Of a DNA stretch of 64,000 bases, positions 1 through 7,165 are shown one piece after another. Both the position numbers and the translations under genes were made by a program. A model generated the notes under the pieces. The model saw nothing but the letters and a program-made list of their open reading frames with translations. It ran no database searches and was not told the origin of the DNA. Position 1 is the stretch's first letter. Every line of letters begins with the position of its first letter. Source of the stretch: Paenibacillaceae bacterium (GTDB lineage: Bacteria; Bacillota; Bacilli; Paenibacillales; Paenibacillaceae); assembly GCA_900766135.1 (NCBI GenBank), contig CAAFUF010000034.1, forward strand, positions 216,791 through 280,790. The letters run 5' to 3'.

Positions 1-932
1 GCTTAACCTGCGGCAAGACGATATCCGACCGCGTGCGGGGCTACCCGGAAATTTGCTTATCCTGCTATCTCTCCATCCCCTGGATCAAAAGCCCACGCTG
101 CCGCATCTGCGGCCGTCAGGTCGGCTGCCCCGACTGCACTCGGACGGGACAAGCGCCCCGCAGCTTCGTGATGAATCGAAGTGCCGTCGTTTATAGCCCG
201 GCGATGCGCGAGTGGCTTGCTCAATACAAATACCGTGGCAATGAGGCATACGGCGCTGTTTTAGCCCGAATGACGGGGGTCGCTTATCGGCGGATGCTTA
301 AGGAATTAGAAGAAGCCGGTGTCGTCAGTAAGGGTAGAAGCAGCGGAGTTCCCTTTCGTTTCCATGCCGTAACCGCCGTTCCGGTCAGCAGCGACCGCTT
401 GCTGGAGCGGGGGTTCAATCAAGCCGCTCGACTGGCCTATGGTGCTGCTATGGCAGGACGGATCCCTCTGCTAAACCTGCTGGAACGTTCTCGGCACACT
501 GAGAAACAAAGCTTCAAAACCCGCTGGGAACGACTGCATGACCTGCATGACGTTTTTCGCCCATCCGCCTTGGCTGCGGAGAAACTGTTGGCTGCCGTGG
601 ACGAGGTGAAGCGGAATCGAAACCGAGACCGTTTCACGCATGGGGCGGCGCTCTGGTTTGGAGTGACTCCACGGAGGGATTCCTATCCGCCAAGCTCTTG
701 TTCGCTCCGAGCCGAAACGAGGGACAAACTCGCACTTGGCCTGGCCGGGCAACCGGATCCTTTTTCCAGAATCCTGCCCGATCCATCTCTCGAGCCGGTG
801 CGTATATTGTTAGTCGATGACGTATACACGACGGGAAGTACGCTGGAGGCTTGCTCTAGAGTATTGCATGAACTCTGCGGAAGAATCGGGCGACGCGCCG
901 AAATTTATTGTTTGGCTTGGGCCCGCTCTTAA
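1..932 (+). CDS. comF: ComF family phosphoribosyltransferase-like competence protein, 5' end cut by window
   Basis: ComF (ComFC) proteins are cytoplasmic and needed for DNA uptake/processing in natural transformation; the exact reaction is unsettled. The frame is open from base 3 to the window edge, so the GTG at 33 is not the real start: the upstream codons read LTCGK and the first, split codon ends in GC, consistent with a CxxC zinc knuckle. Further Cys pairs (CLSC, CRIC, CPDC) follow. The C-terminal part is a type I phosphoribosyltransferase fold with the PRPP-binding stretch VDDVYTTGST near bases 813-842. A stretch at about 600-770 looks like a lineage-specific insertion between fold halves. 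comF directly before yvyF-flgM is the order known in Bacillus subtilis. Confidence 0.9.
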   Translation, partial: LTCGKTISDRVRGYPEICLSCYLSIPWIKSPRCRICGRQVGCPDCTRTGQAPRSFVMNRSAVVYSPAMREWLAQYKYRGNEAYGAVLARMTGVAYRRMLKELEEAGVVSKGRSSGVPFRFHAVTAVPVSSDRLLERGFNQAARLAYGAAMAGRIPLLNLLERSRHTEKQSFKTRWERLHDLHDVFRPSALAAEKLLAAVDEVKRNRNRDRFTHGAALWFGVTPRRDSYPPSSCSLRAETRDKLALGLAGQPDPFSRILPDPSLEPVRILLVDDVYTTGSTLEACSRVLHELCGRIGRRAEIYCLAWARS

Positions 933-1041
933 CCTAATATCTTACAAATTTCTGCAATTCTGTTGACAAACATATAGACGAACCCCCCTTAAATAAGGTA
1001 ATCTAGCATCAAATGAAGATTTGACGAAAGGACGTAAGAGC

Positions 1042-1467
1042 ATGGGGTTGAATCTTGCGAATTGTCCACGCTGCGGAAGATTGTTTGCCAACAATTTCAG
1101 AGACATTTGTCCTTCTTGCATAAAAGAAATCGAGGAAGAATACGAGAAGTGCTTGAAGTTTTTGCGTGAGGAGAAACTGGCCACGATTCAAGACGTCTCC
1201 GAAGGCACGGGGGTTTCCATCCGACAAATTACCAAGTTCATCAAGGAGGGGCGCATTTCGGTTGCCAACAACCCGAATATGATGTATCCCTGCGAGGTGT
1301 GCGGCGTATTGATTCGGGACGGGAACATGTGCGATTCCTGCCGGACGCGGTTGACCCGCGATCTTGCGGCTGCTGCCAAGGACGATTCTACTAAGAAACC
1401 GGGACAAGACGACAGGCCGGGAAGCGGGGCTTACAGCGCCGTCGACAAATTCCGTAGCCCCAAATGA
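1042..1467 (+). CDS. yvyF: YvyF / TIGR03826-type flagellar operon protein
   Basis: A 141-residue protein of the family found at the head of the flgM operon in Firmicutes; role unclear, probably regulatory. An N-terminal zinc-ribbon-like CPRC...CPSC pair (residues about 7-31) and a second CEVC...CDSC set (about 84-104) flank a helix-turn-helix-like middle (ATIQDVSEGTGVSIRQITKF). The ATG at 1042 is chosen because AAAGGA sits 9 bases upstream; an in-frame TTG at 1021 has no such site. The last about 35 residues are charged and low in complexity. The gene ends 50 bases before the SigD-type promoter of flgM, so it may be read from a vegetative promoter while flgM has its own. Confidence 0.88.
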   Translation: MGLNLANCPRCGRLFANNFRDICPSCIKEIEEEYEKCLKFLREEKLATIQDVSEGTGVSIRQITKFIKEGRISVANNPNMMYPCEVCGVLIRDGNMCDSCRTRLTRDLAAAAKDDSTKKPGQDDRPGSGAYSAVDKFRSPK

Positions 1468-1520
1468 CTAAAACCGTGATTCTTTGGCATAATATTCTTA
1501 AACAACCAATGCTTCGCTAT

Positions 1521-1547
1521 TAAAAATGATTTCAATGCCGCCGATAA
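1521..1547 (+). promoter_or_regulatory. SigD-type promoter of flgM
   Basis: TAAA at 1521-1524, a 15-base spacer, then GCCGATAA at 1540-1547. This matches the flagellar sigma-D consensus TAAA-N15-GCCGATAT at 11 of 12 positions. It lies 49 bases before the flgM start, so the anti-sigma factor is probably made under the sigma factor it inhibits. Confidence 0.85.
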
Positions 1548-1596
1548 ACTTAGTAAAGATTATCGGCTTTTTCTATTTGGAAGGAAGGTGGAGCCC

Positions 1597-1884
1597 ATGA
1601 AAATTAACGAAACCGGACGGGTTGGAGCCATCAATAATTATCAACGCCAGGTTGAATCTCAACATAAAGATACGGGCAGCAAAGCTCGCCGCAAAGACGA
1701 AGTTTCGATTTCGGCGGAGGCCAAGGAGCTGCTGAAAGCGCAGGAGGTCGGATTCAATCCCGAGCGTGCCGAGCGAATTGAGGAGCTGAAGACGCAAGTC
1801 TCCTCGGGCACTTATCATGTGGAAGCAAGCAAACTTGCCGACAAGCTTGCTCCGTACTTCAAGTCTTTTCTGAACGAGAAATAG
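1597..1884 (+). CDS. flgM: FlgM, anti-sigma-D factor
   Basis: FlgM binds and holds SigD inactive in the cytoplasm until the hook-basal body is complete. The 95-residue product begins MKINETGRVGAI and has the family layout: a flexible N-terminal half, then a sigma-binding C-terminal half including EVSISAEAKELLKA and the helical stretch ERIEELK. The ATG at 1597 has AAGGAAGG about 8 bases upstream; the GTG at 1588 falls inside that ribosome site. It is followed after 9 bases by flgN, giving the usual flgM-flgN-flgK-flgL order. Confidence 0.95.
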   Translation: MKINETGRVGAINNYQRQVESQHKDTGSKARRKDEVSISAEAKELLKAQEVGFNPERAERIEELKTQVSSGTYHVEASKLADKLAPYFKSFLNEK

Positions 1885-1893
1885 GGGGCAGCT

Positions 1894-2394
1894 ATGGCGA
1901 TACAACGGCTGATTGATGCATTGAATCAATTGGATGATGTCCATCAAACGATGTTAGCGTCGGGACAGGCCAAGAAGGAAGCCATCATGAAGGACGACAT
2001 CGATTCCTTGATTCAAATCATGAATCAGGAGTCCCGGGTGATGAAGCGAATTGCAACTCTGGAGGAGGAACGGATTGCCGCCTGCCAAGCTTTTTTGCAG
2101 GAAAAGGGAATCAAATCGGCGCTTAACCTTAACATTACGGAGTTGGCTCGGCTTGTGTTTGACCCGGAGGAGAAGAAAGCCCTGCTGCAAACCCAAGAGG
2201 CGTTATCCAAGACGCTGAACGATCTGAAATTCATTAACGATTTGAATCAGAAGCTGATCGAGCAGTCGCTCGCTTTCGTCAATTACTCAATTGATTTGTT
2301 GGGGGCTTCGCCAATGCAAGAGGCCACCTACAAACCGCCGACAGATAAACCGACAGGCTCCAAGGGACCGGGTTTTTTTGATGCCCGGGCTTAG
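1894..2394 (+). CDS. flgN: FlgN family flagellar export chaperone
   Basis: FlgN-type proteins are cytoplasmic chaperones that hold hook-junction proteins FlgK and FlgL for export. The 166-residue product is almost entirely predicted helix, with a long heptad-like central region (ESRVMKRIATLEEERIAACQ) and the family feature of few aromatic residues. The last about 20 residues are Pro/Gly-rich and probably unstructured. It sits 9 bases after flgM and 24 before flgK. Identification rests on size, helical character and position as much as on sequence. Confidence 0.88.
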   Translation: MAIQRLIDALNQLDDVHQTMLASGQAKKEAIMKDDIDSLIQIMNQESRVMKRIATLEEERIAACQAFLQEKGIKSALNLNITELARLVFDPEEKKALLQTQEALSKTLNDLKFINDLNQKLIEQSLAFVNYSIDLLGASPMQEATYKPPTDKPTGSKGPGFFDARA

Positions 2395-2418
2395 CTGTTA
2401 GCCGACAAGGAGGAACTT

Positions 2419-3975
2419 ATGACATCGACATTCCATTCGCTGGAAACCGCGAAGCGAAGCTTGTTCACGCAAACGATGGCTTTAAATACGACCGGCCATA
2501 ATATCGCCAACGCTAACACGGATGGCTATTCCCGCCAGACGGTTAAAATGAGCGCGGCCCGCCCTCTGGAAGCTTACGGAATTAACCGTTCCGTTAATCC
2601 CGGACAATTGGGGACCGGGGTGGAGGTCGTTTCGGTTGAACGGATCCGGGAACAGTTCCTGGATGAGCAATTCCGGAATGAAAATAAATCGCTTGGCGCG
2701 TGGAATATCCAATACGATACGCTTGATAAGCTACAAACGATTATTAACGAGCCATCCGATACCGGAATCAGCGCCCTCGTTAATAATTTCTGGAAAGCCT
2801 GGTCCGACTTGAGTAAGGACCCTGAGAATATCACGAATCGGAAAATCGTCAAGGAAACGACCCTCGCTTTGACGGATGCATTAAATCATACCAGCAAGCA
2901 GCTCAGTGACTTGAATTCAGACTTGACGAACAACGTCGCGGTGAACGCGTCCGATATGAACTCGATCCTCTCTTCGATCGCTGACCTGAACCGTCAGATC
3001 ACCCGGATCGAAAGCTTGGGTGACAAAGCGAACGACCTTCGGGACCAGCGGGATTTGCTGACGGATCAGCTGTCTAACCTGGTGAACGTAGAGGTTACCG
3101 AGCTTCCGGAAGGTTATCAGATCACCATGGGCGGGCAAGTGCTGGTAGCAGGGGAGACCCCGACGCCAATTACGGCCGATTACTTGCAAAATGCCTACGC
3201 TGCCGGGACGTTAAATAACGGGGAAATCTACGGAATGATCTATTCCCGCGACACCTACGTACGGGATTATCAGAACCAGCTTGATCAATTTGCCAATACG
3301 TTGGTCAACGGGGATATTACGGTAACGATTCCGGCCGGGTCGATTCTGCCGGAAGGTACGGTAATCGGTAACCAAACCTTCTCGGGGCCTACCCGTACCC
3401 TTGCGACAGACCTGACCGTGACGATCAAAGGCATTAATGCGCTGCATAAGCTCGGCTACAGCGCAAATGACGGAACCCCTGTCCCGGGTGGAGATTTCTT
3501 TGCCGCCAAAGACGGCGGAACGACAATCACCGCGGGCAACATCACCATGAGCCAGGCCATTTTGGACGATCCCAGCTTGATTGCGACCTCGTTGAGAACG
3601 ACTGGTTCCGGCACCACCGAAACGGTCGTCAAAGGGAATAACGGTCTGGCGTTGATCATGGCCGATCTTAAGGACGTGAAATTCACCTTCGGCGGCGGTC
3701 AAACGGCTACGTCCACGATCGACGACTACTTCAAGGCCATCGTTGGCCAGGTCGGCGTACAAGCCAATGAAGCCAAACGGCAGGCTGACAACGCTCTGAT
3801 CCTAACCGACCAGGTAAACGCCAAGCGCCAATCGGTGAGCGGCGTTTCGCTCGACGAGGAAATGTCGAACATGATGATGTTCCAACATGCTTACTCCGCA
3901 GCCGCGCGCTTCATGACAACCTTCGACGAAGTGTTGAACAAGTTGATTAACGGTACCGGCGTGGTAGGCCGATAA
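2419..3975 (+). CDS. flgK: FlgK, flagellar hook-associated protein 1
   Basis: FlgK forms the first junction ring between hook and filament. The 518-residue product has the N-terminal rod/hook D0 signature (NTTGHNIANANTDGYSRQTV) and a C-terminal D0 helix (SGVSLDEEMSNMMMFQHAYS), which pair in the assembled structure. The middle (about residues 130-430) is the variable exposed domain. The ATG at 2419 is preceded by AAGGAGGA. The last codons lie inside a SigD-like sequence (3948-3975) that could add expression of flgL. Confidence 0.96.
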   Translation: MTSTFHSLETAKRSLFTQTMALNTTGHNIANANTDGYSRQTVKMSAARPLEAYGINRSVNPGQLGTGVEVVSVERIREQFLDEQFRNENKSLGAWNIQYDTLDKLQTIINEPSDTGISALVNNFWKAWSDLSKDPENITNRKIVKETTLALTDALNHTSKQLSDLNSDLTNNVAVNASDMNSILSSIADLNRQITRIESLGDKANDLRDQRDLLTDQLSNLVNVEVTELPEGYQITMGGQVLVAGETPTPITADYLQNAYAAGTLNNGEIYGMIYSRDTYVRDYQNQLDQFANTLVNGDITVTIPAGSILPEGTVIGNQTFSGPTRTLATDLTVTIKGINALHKLGYSANDGTPVPGGDFFAAKDGGTTITAGNITMSQAILDDPSLIATSLRTTGSGTTETVVKGNNGLALIMADLKDVKFTFGGGQTATSTIDDYFKAIVGQVGVQANEAKRQADNALILTDQVNAKRQSVSGVSLDEEMSNMMMFQHAYSAAARFMTTFDEVLNKLINGTGVVGR

Positions 3976-4041
3976 AACGATATAATCCTTTTCTAACGAG
4001 TTTCAGATTTAACATGTTCGCAAGCTAGGGAGGTTGAGTCA

Positions 4042-4938
4042 ATGGCTTTACGCGTAACATCCAATATGATGAGCAACCAGGTACTTCGCAACCTGAATCG
4101 CAACTTAAATAAAATGTCCGAGCAGCAAAACCAGCTGTCGACCGGACGCAAACTGAACAAGCCTTCGGATGATCCCGTGGGCGTAACTTATGCGCTCCGC
4201 TATCGCTCCGAGTTATCGGCAAACGACCAATACAGCCGTAATGTTGACACGGCTTTGGGATGGCTGGATACGACGGATTCGGTAATGTCACAGGCGGAAG
4301 ATGTGATGAATCGATTGAAAGAGCTAGCCGTGCAGGCTAGCACAGGTTCCAATCCTCAAAGTGCCTTAAACAGTATTGCATCGGAGTTTCAGGAACTAAA
4401 GAAGCAACTTTCCGATTTGGGAAATACCCAGATAAATGGTAAATTCATTTTTAATGGGCAAACTTATGACATTAAACCGTACGATGCTAACGATCCCTCT
4501 TCAGCTGAGACGGATTCTGGAGCAGTCGAATACACGGTGGGTCAAGGGGTCACCTTCCAAATTAATACTTCGGGTAACGATTTTTTCGGGGAAAAGAATG
4601 GAACTGATAATGTATTCAGCATTATTGATCGCATGCTCACTGCGATGAGTACCAGTAGTTTTCCTGACATCGCCAAGGAAGTGGAGAATATCGATAGTCG
4701 TCTGAATAAGATGGTTTCGGTTCACGCTGAAACTGGCGCACGTACGAATCGCGTCGAACTGATGCAGACACGCCTTGAAAATGAAAGCTTGGGGTTGACA
4801 GAACTACAGTCTAAGACTGAAGACGCTGATATTGCAGAGCTTATGATCAAATCCAATGTCTCGTCTAATATTTATCAAGCTTCGTTATCTGCTGGGGCCA
4901 AAATAATTACACCAACCCTGGTTGATTTTATTAAATAA
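4042..4938 (+). CDS. flgL: FlgL, flagellar hook-associated protein 3
   Basis: FlgL forms the second junction ring, onto which flagellin polymerises. The 298-residue product carries the flagellin-type N-terminal region (MLRVTSNMMSNQVLRNLNRN-like, then QLSTGRKLNKPSDDPVG) and a C-terminal D0/D1 helix (DADIAELMIKSNVSSNIYQA). Length is normal for the family. It starts 66 bases after flgK. From about 4370 the codon use turns more AT-rich than in flgK. A terminator-like hairpin follows the gene at 4976-5006. Confidence 0.95.
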   Translation: MALRVTSNMMSNQVLRNLNRNLNKMSEQQNQLSTGRKLNKPSDDPVGVTYALRYRSELSANDQYSRNVDTALGWLDTTDSVMSQAEDVMNRLKELAVQASTGSNPQSALNSIASEFQELKKQLSDLGNTQINGKFIFNGQTYDIKPYDANDPSSAETDSGAVEYTVGQGVTFQINTSGNDFFGEKNGTDNVFSIIDRMLTAMSTSSFPDIAKEVENIDSRLNKMVSVHAETGARTNRVELMQTRLENESLGLTELQSKTEDADIAELMIKSNVSSNIYQASLSAGAKIITPTLVDFIK

Positions 4939-4975
4939 CTTAATCGTATCTTATGAAGATGCAGTCTATAATGAA

Positions 4976-5006
4976 GCTGTGAACGTGAAGTTCATGGCTT
5001 TTTTAT
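4976..5006 (+). terminator. Terminator-like hairpin between flgL and fliW
   Basis: GCTGTGAAC (4976-4984) pairs with GTTCATGGC (4990-4998) over 9 positions, two of them G-T, around a GTGAA loop, and runs straight into six Ts (4999-5004). It ends just before the fliW ribosome site at 5011-5016. It could reduce read-through from the flgK-flgL transcript into fliW-csrA. Confidence 0.55.
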
Positions 5007-5026
5007 TACAAGGAGGACTTTGGGGA

Positions 5027-5488
5027 ATGGTTACTCAAACACAAAATGAGTGGAACTTTAATGAAGATGAAGTATTTGCTTTTGATAAAGGAATCCCCGG
5101 ATTTGAACAGTACACCAAGTATGTATTTTATAAGCATGATGAAAATTTCTACTTGCTGCAATCGATAGAAGACCCAAAACTGGCGTTTATCGTCACGAAC
5201 CCGTTTTCTTTTTTTCAGGATTATGAATTTGAACTCCCGCTGCAAGATCGTGAGGAATTGTTGATTTCCGATCAGAGTGAAGTCAGCATCTGTACAATTG
5301 TGACCTGGGGTGACGATTTGTCCAGTGTAACGGCAAACTTGATGGCTCCGATCATTCTGAACATAAAGGAACGTTTAGGTAAGCAAATCGTACTTGTAAA
5401 TAGCGGATATACTACAAAACATCCTCTTCTTAAGAAGAAAAAAGCAACGGTGAAGGAGGATGAGCCTCGTGCTAGTGTTGAGCCGTAG
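5027..5488 (+). CDS. fliW: FliW, flagellar assembly factor and CsrA antagonist
   Basis: FliW binds free flagellin or, when flagellin is scarce, CsrA, thereby lifting CsrA repression of hag translation. The 153-residue product has the family landmarks FDKGIPGFEQY near the N-terminus, an FVVTNPF-like FIVTNPFSFF, and the LMAPIILN stretch. The ATG at 5027 is favoured by AGGAGG at 5011-5016; the frame stays open upstream to 4922 but those codons cover the intergenic hairpin. Its last 20 bases overlap csrA, so the two partners are translationally coupled. Confidence 0.95.
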   Translation: MVTQTQNEWNFNEDEVFAFDKGIPGFEQYTKYVFYKHDENFYLLQSIEDPKLAFIVTNPFSFFQDYEFELPLQDREELLISDQSEVSICTIVTWGDDLSSVTANLMAPIILNIKERLGKQIVLVNSGYTTKHPLLKKKKATVKEDEPRASVEP

Positions 5489-5696
5489 AAAGGGAGAGTC
5501 TATTATGATCTCCGATAACATCGAGATCATAGTGTTGGAAACCGAGGGGGATATCGTGAAACTGGGGATTAAGGCCCCAAAGAATGTGGAAATCCATCGG
5601 AAGGAAATTTATCTGGCTATTCAGGAGAGCAACAAAGAGGCTTCAAACGATCGTAAAGCATTAATCCAAAAACTGAGGGAATGGAAAGAGGATTAA
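5469..5696 (+). CDS. csrA: CsrA, carbon storage / flagellin translation regulator
   Basis: CsrA is a dimeric RNA-binding protein that blocks the hag ribosome site. The product (75 residues) reads MLVLSRRKGESIMI at its N-terminus, the standard family start, with the RNA-contacting C-terminal RKEIYLAIQESN region. The GTG at 5469 is chosen: AAGGAGGA (5453-5460) lies 8-9 bases upstream, while the ATG at 5460 overlaps that very ribosome site. It lies inside the end of fliW and is followed by the hag promoter. Confidence 0.95.
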   Translation: MLVLSRRKGESIMISDNIEIIVLETEGDIVKLGIKAPKNVEIHRKEIYLAIQESNKEASNDRKALIQKLREWKED

Positions 5697-5747
5697 GCCA
5701 GTTCACCTTACTTCGTATAATTTTTTGAAAATTATTCTCTCACTCTA

Positions 5748-5775
5748 TAAACTATTGATTTAGGACTTCCGATAT
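5748..5775 (+). promoter_or_regulatory. SigD-type promoter of hag
   Basis: TAAA (5748-5751), a 16-base spacer and TCCGATAT (5768-5775) match the sigma-D consensus at 11 of 12 positions. Upstream is an AT-rich inverted repeat (ATAATTTT/AAAATTAT, 5717-5735) that could act as an UP-type element; I see no other function for it. The predicted leader is about 85 bases. Confidence 0.85.
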
Positions 5776-5822
5776 AATTTGTAGAAAGGTTTGAAACGGG
5801 CGGCCGACCTTCAGACCAATCA

Positions 5823-5860
5823 CCACATGGACGTGGGTTAATTAAAATTCAAGGAGGAAA
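5823..5860 (+). promoter_or_regulatory. CsrA-binding leader of hag: GGA-loop hairpin plus Shine-Dalgarno site
   Basis: CCAC (5823-5826) and GTGG (5833-5836) form a short stem exposing ATGGAC in the loop; the ACATGGACGT inside fits the CsrA target pattern ACANGGANGT. A second GGA motif is the ribosome site CAAGGAGGAAA (5850-5860) just before the hag ATG. In Bacillus subtilis, CsrA bridges two such sites in the hag leader to block translation. The arrangement here matches that design. Confidence 0.75.
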
Positions 5861-5866
5861 TATCCA

Positions 5867-6637
5867 ATGATTATCAACCACAATATTCCAGCTTTGAACA
5901 CACATCGCAACATGGGCTTGAACACATCCGCAACAAGCAAAAACATGGAGAAATTGTCTTCCGGTCTTCGTATCAACCGTGCCGCTGACGATGCTGCAGG
6001 GTTGTCCATCTCCGAATCGATGCGCGGTCAAATCCGTGGTCTGGAGCAAGCTCAACGTAATGCTCAAGACGGTATCTCTTACGTACAAACGGCTGAAGGC
6101 GCAATGAACGAAGTAAGCTCCATGCTGACTCGCATGAAAGAATTGAACGTTCAAAAATCGAGTGGAACATACAGCTCGACTGATACCAACAACATCGACG
6201 AAGAGTTGAAAGAACTCGGCGCTCAAATCGATAACATCATGACCAAAACTACGTTCAACGGCATCAGTATTACTAAAGGTGCTACGATTACGGTCAATGA
6301 CAAAGCAACCGGTTCTATCACAATTGGTAGTATTTCAACGACTGGATTTAGTGGCCTGGGATCGAATACTAAACTCAGTGAAATTGAAACAGCTATCAAA
6401 AACGTATCTACTCAACGCGCTAAACTGGGTGCTGTTCAAAACCGTCTGGAGTACACTTCCAACAACATCGGTACTACTGTAGAAAACCTGACGGCTGCGG
6501 AATCGCGTATCCGCGACACCGACATGGCTAAAGAAATGGTCGCTTTGTCGAAAAACAACATCTTGCTGCAAGCTTCGCAATCGATGCTGGCTCAAGCAAA
6601 CTCCGCTCCACAAGGCGTACTATCCGTACTTCGTTAA
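5867..6637 (+). CDS. hag: Flagellin
   Basis: Filament subunit, exported through the flagellar type III apparatus. The 256-residue protein has the conserved N-terminal D0/D1 segment (MIINHNIPALNTHRNMG; SSGLRINRAADDAAGLSISE) and C-terminal D1/D0 segment (RIRDTDMAKEMVALSKNNIL; ending GVLSVLR). The central region (about residues 100-165) is short and rich in Ser/Thr/Gly, with no large D2/D3 domain; these exposed Ser/Thr residues would be the natural sites if the downstream glycosyltransferases act on flagellin. It has its own SigD promoter, CsrA-type leader and terminator, as expected for the most abundant flagellar product. Confidence 0.98.
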   Translation: MIINHNIPALNTHRNMGLNTSATSKNMEKLSSGLRINRAADDAAGLSISESMRGQIRGLEQAQRNAQDGISYVQTAEGAMNEVSSMLTRMKELNVQKSSGTYSSTDTNNIDEELKELGAQIDNIMTKTTFNGISITKGATITVNDKATGSITIGSISTTGFSGLGSNTKLSEIETAIKNVSTQRAKLGAVQNRLEYTSNNIGTTVENLTAAESRIRDTDMAKEMVALSKNNILLQASQSMLAQANSAPQGVLSVLR

Positions 6638-6654
6638 TCTTCACTTTCTTCCTC

Positions 6655-6685
6655 AAAGAGACCTTGGTTTTCAAGGTCTCTTTTT
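6655..6685 (+). terminator. Intrinsic terminator of hag
   Basis: AAAGAGACCTT (6655-6665) pairs perfectly with AAGGTCTCTTT (6673-6683) around a 7-base loop, continuing into Ts. It isolates hag from flaG, which has its own promoter just downstream. Confidence 0.92.
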
Positions 6686-6695
6686 GTGTTTCTCT

Positions 6696-6722
6696 TCAAA
6701 AACCATTTTGAAAATCCGATAT
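6696..6722 (+). promoter_or_regulatory. SigD-type promoter of flaG-fliD-fliS-fliT
   Basis: TCAA (6696-6699), a 15-base spacer and TCCGATAT (6715-6722). It matches the sigma-D consensus at 10 of 12 positions and is placed between the hag terminator and flaG. Confidence 0.75.
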
Positions 6723-6790
6723 AATCAGTAAACAACTTGAGACGTAATCCAACGTAGACCGTTCCAAATTATTTTGAGGAGGGGCAGCAG

Positions 6791-7147
6791 GTGAGTAATC
6801 GAATTTCAGGGAATGGGCCTGTTTTTGGAATGAACAATTCTAATTTGCCAAAGAATACTGTTGAAGACTCGAGTTATGCTGCCGTGGTGGATGCATCGAA
6901 TCATCAACCGAGTTTTTCACAGGAACAACAACAGGCGATTGAACAATTAGAAAAGGCGATCAGGGCCGTTCAGGGACCTGAAAAAACGTTTAAAATCTCG
7001 ATTCATCAAGAAACCCATACGATCATGGTGAAAGTGTTCGATAAAGATACAGGGGACTTGATTCGCGAAATTCCGCAAGAGAAGTTGCTTGACGTAGCGG
7101 CTAACATGATGGAACTAAACGGCCTGATTATAGACAAGAAAGCATAA
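6791..7147 (+). CDS. flaG: FlaG family protein
   Basis: FlaG (YvyC) proteins affect filament length or assembly; the mechanism is not settled. The 118-residue product has a disordered, Asn/Ser-rich N-terminal half and the family C-terminal domain (IMVKVFDKDTGDLIREIPQE; LLDVAANMMELNGLIID). It starts with GTG at 6791, 7 bases after GAGGAGGGG. It precedes fliD by 18 bases, the usual neighbour. Confidence 0.92.
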   Translation: MSNRISGNGPVFGMNNSNLPKNTVEDSSYAAVVDASNHQPSFSQEQQQAIEQLEKAIRAVQGPEKTFKISIHQETHTIMVKVFDKDTGDLIREIPQEKLLDVAANMMELNGLIIDKKA

Positions 7148-7165
7148 CAAAGGAGGTTCAATTTA

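Noticed and set aside
963..1004. TTGACA at 963-968 as the yvyF promoter
   Set aside because: The only -10-like sequences (TTAAAT, TAATCT) are 20 or 30 bases away, outside the normal range, so no promoter was called.
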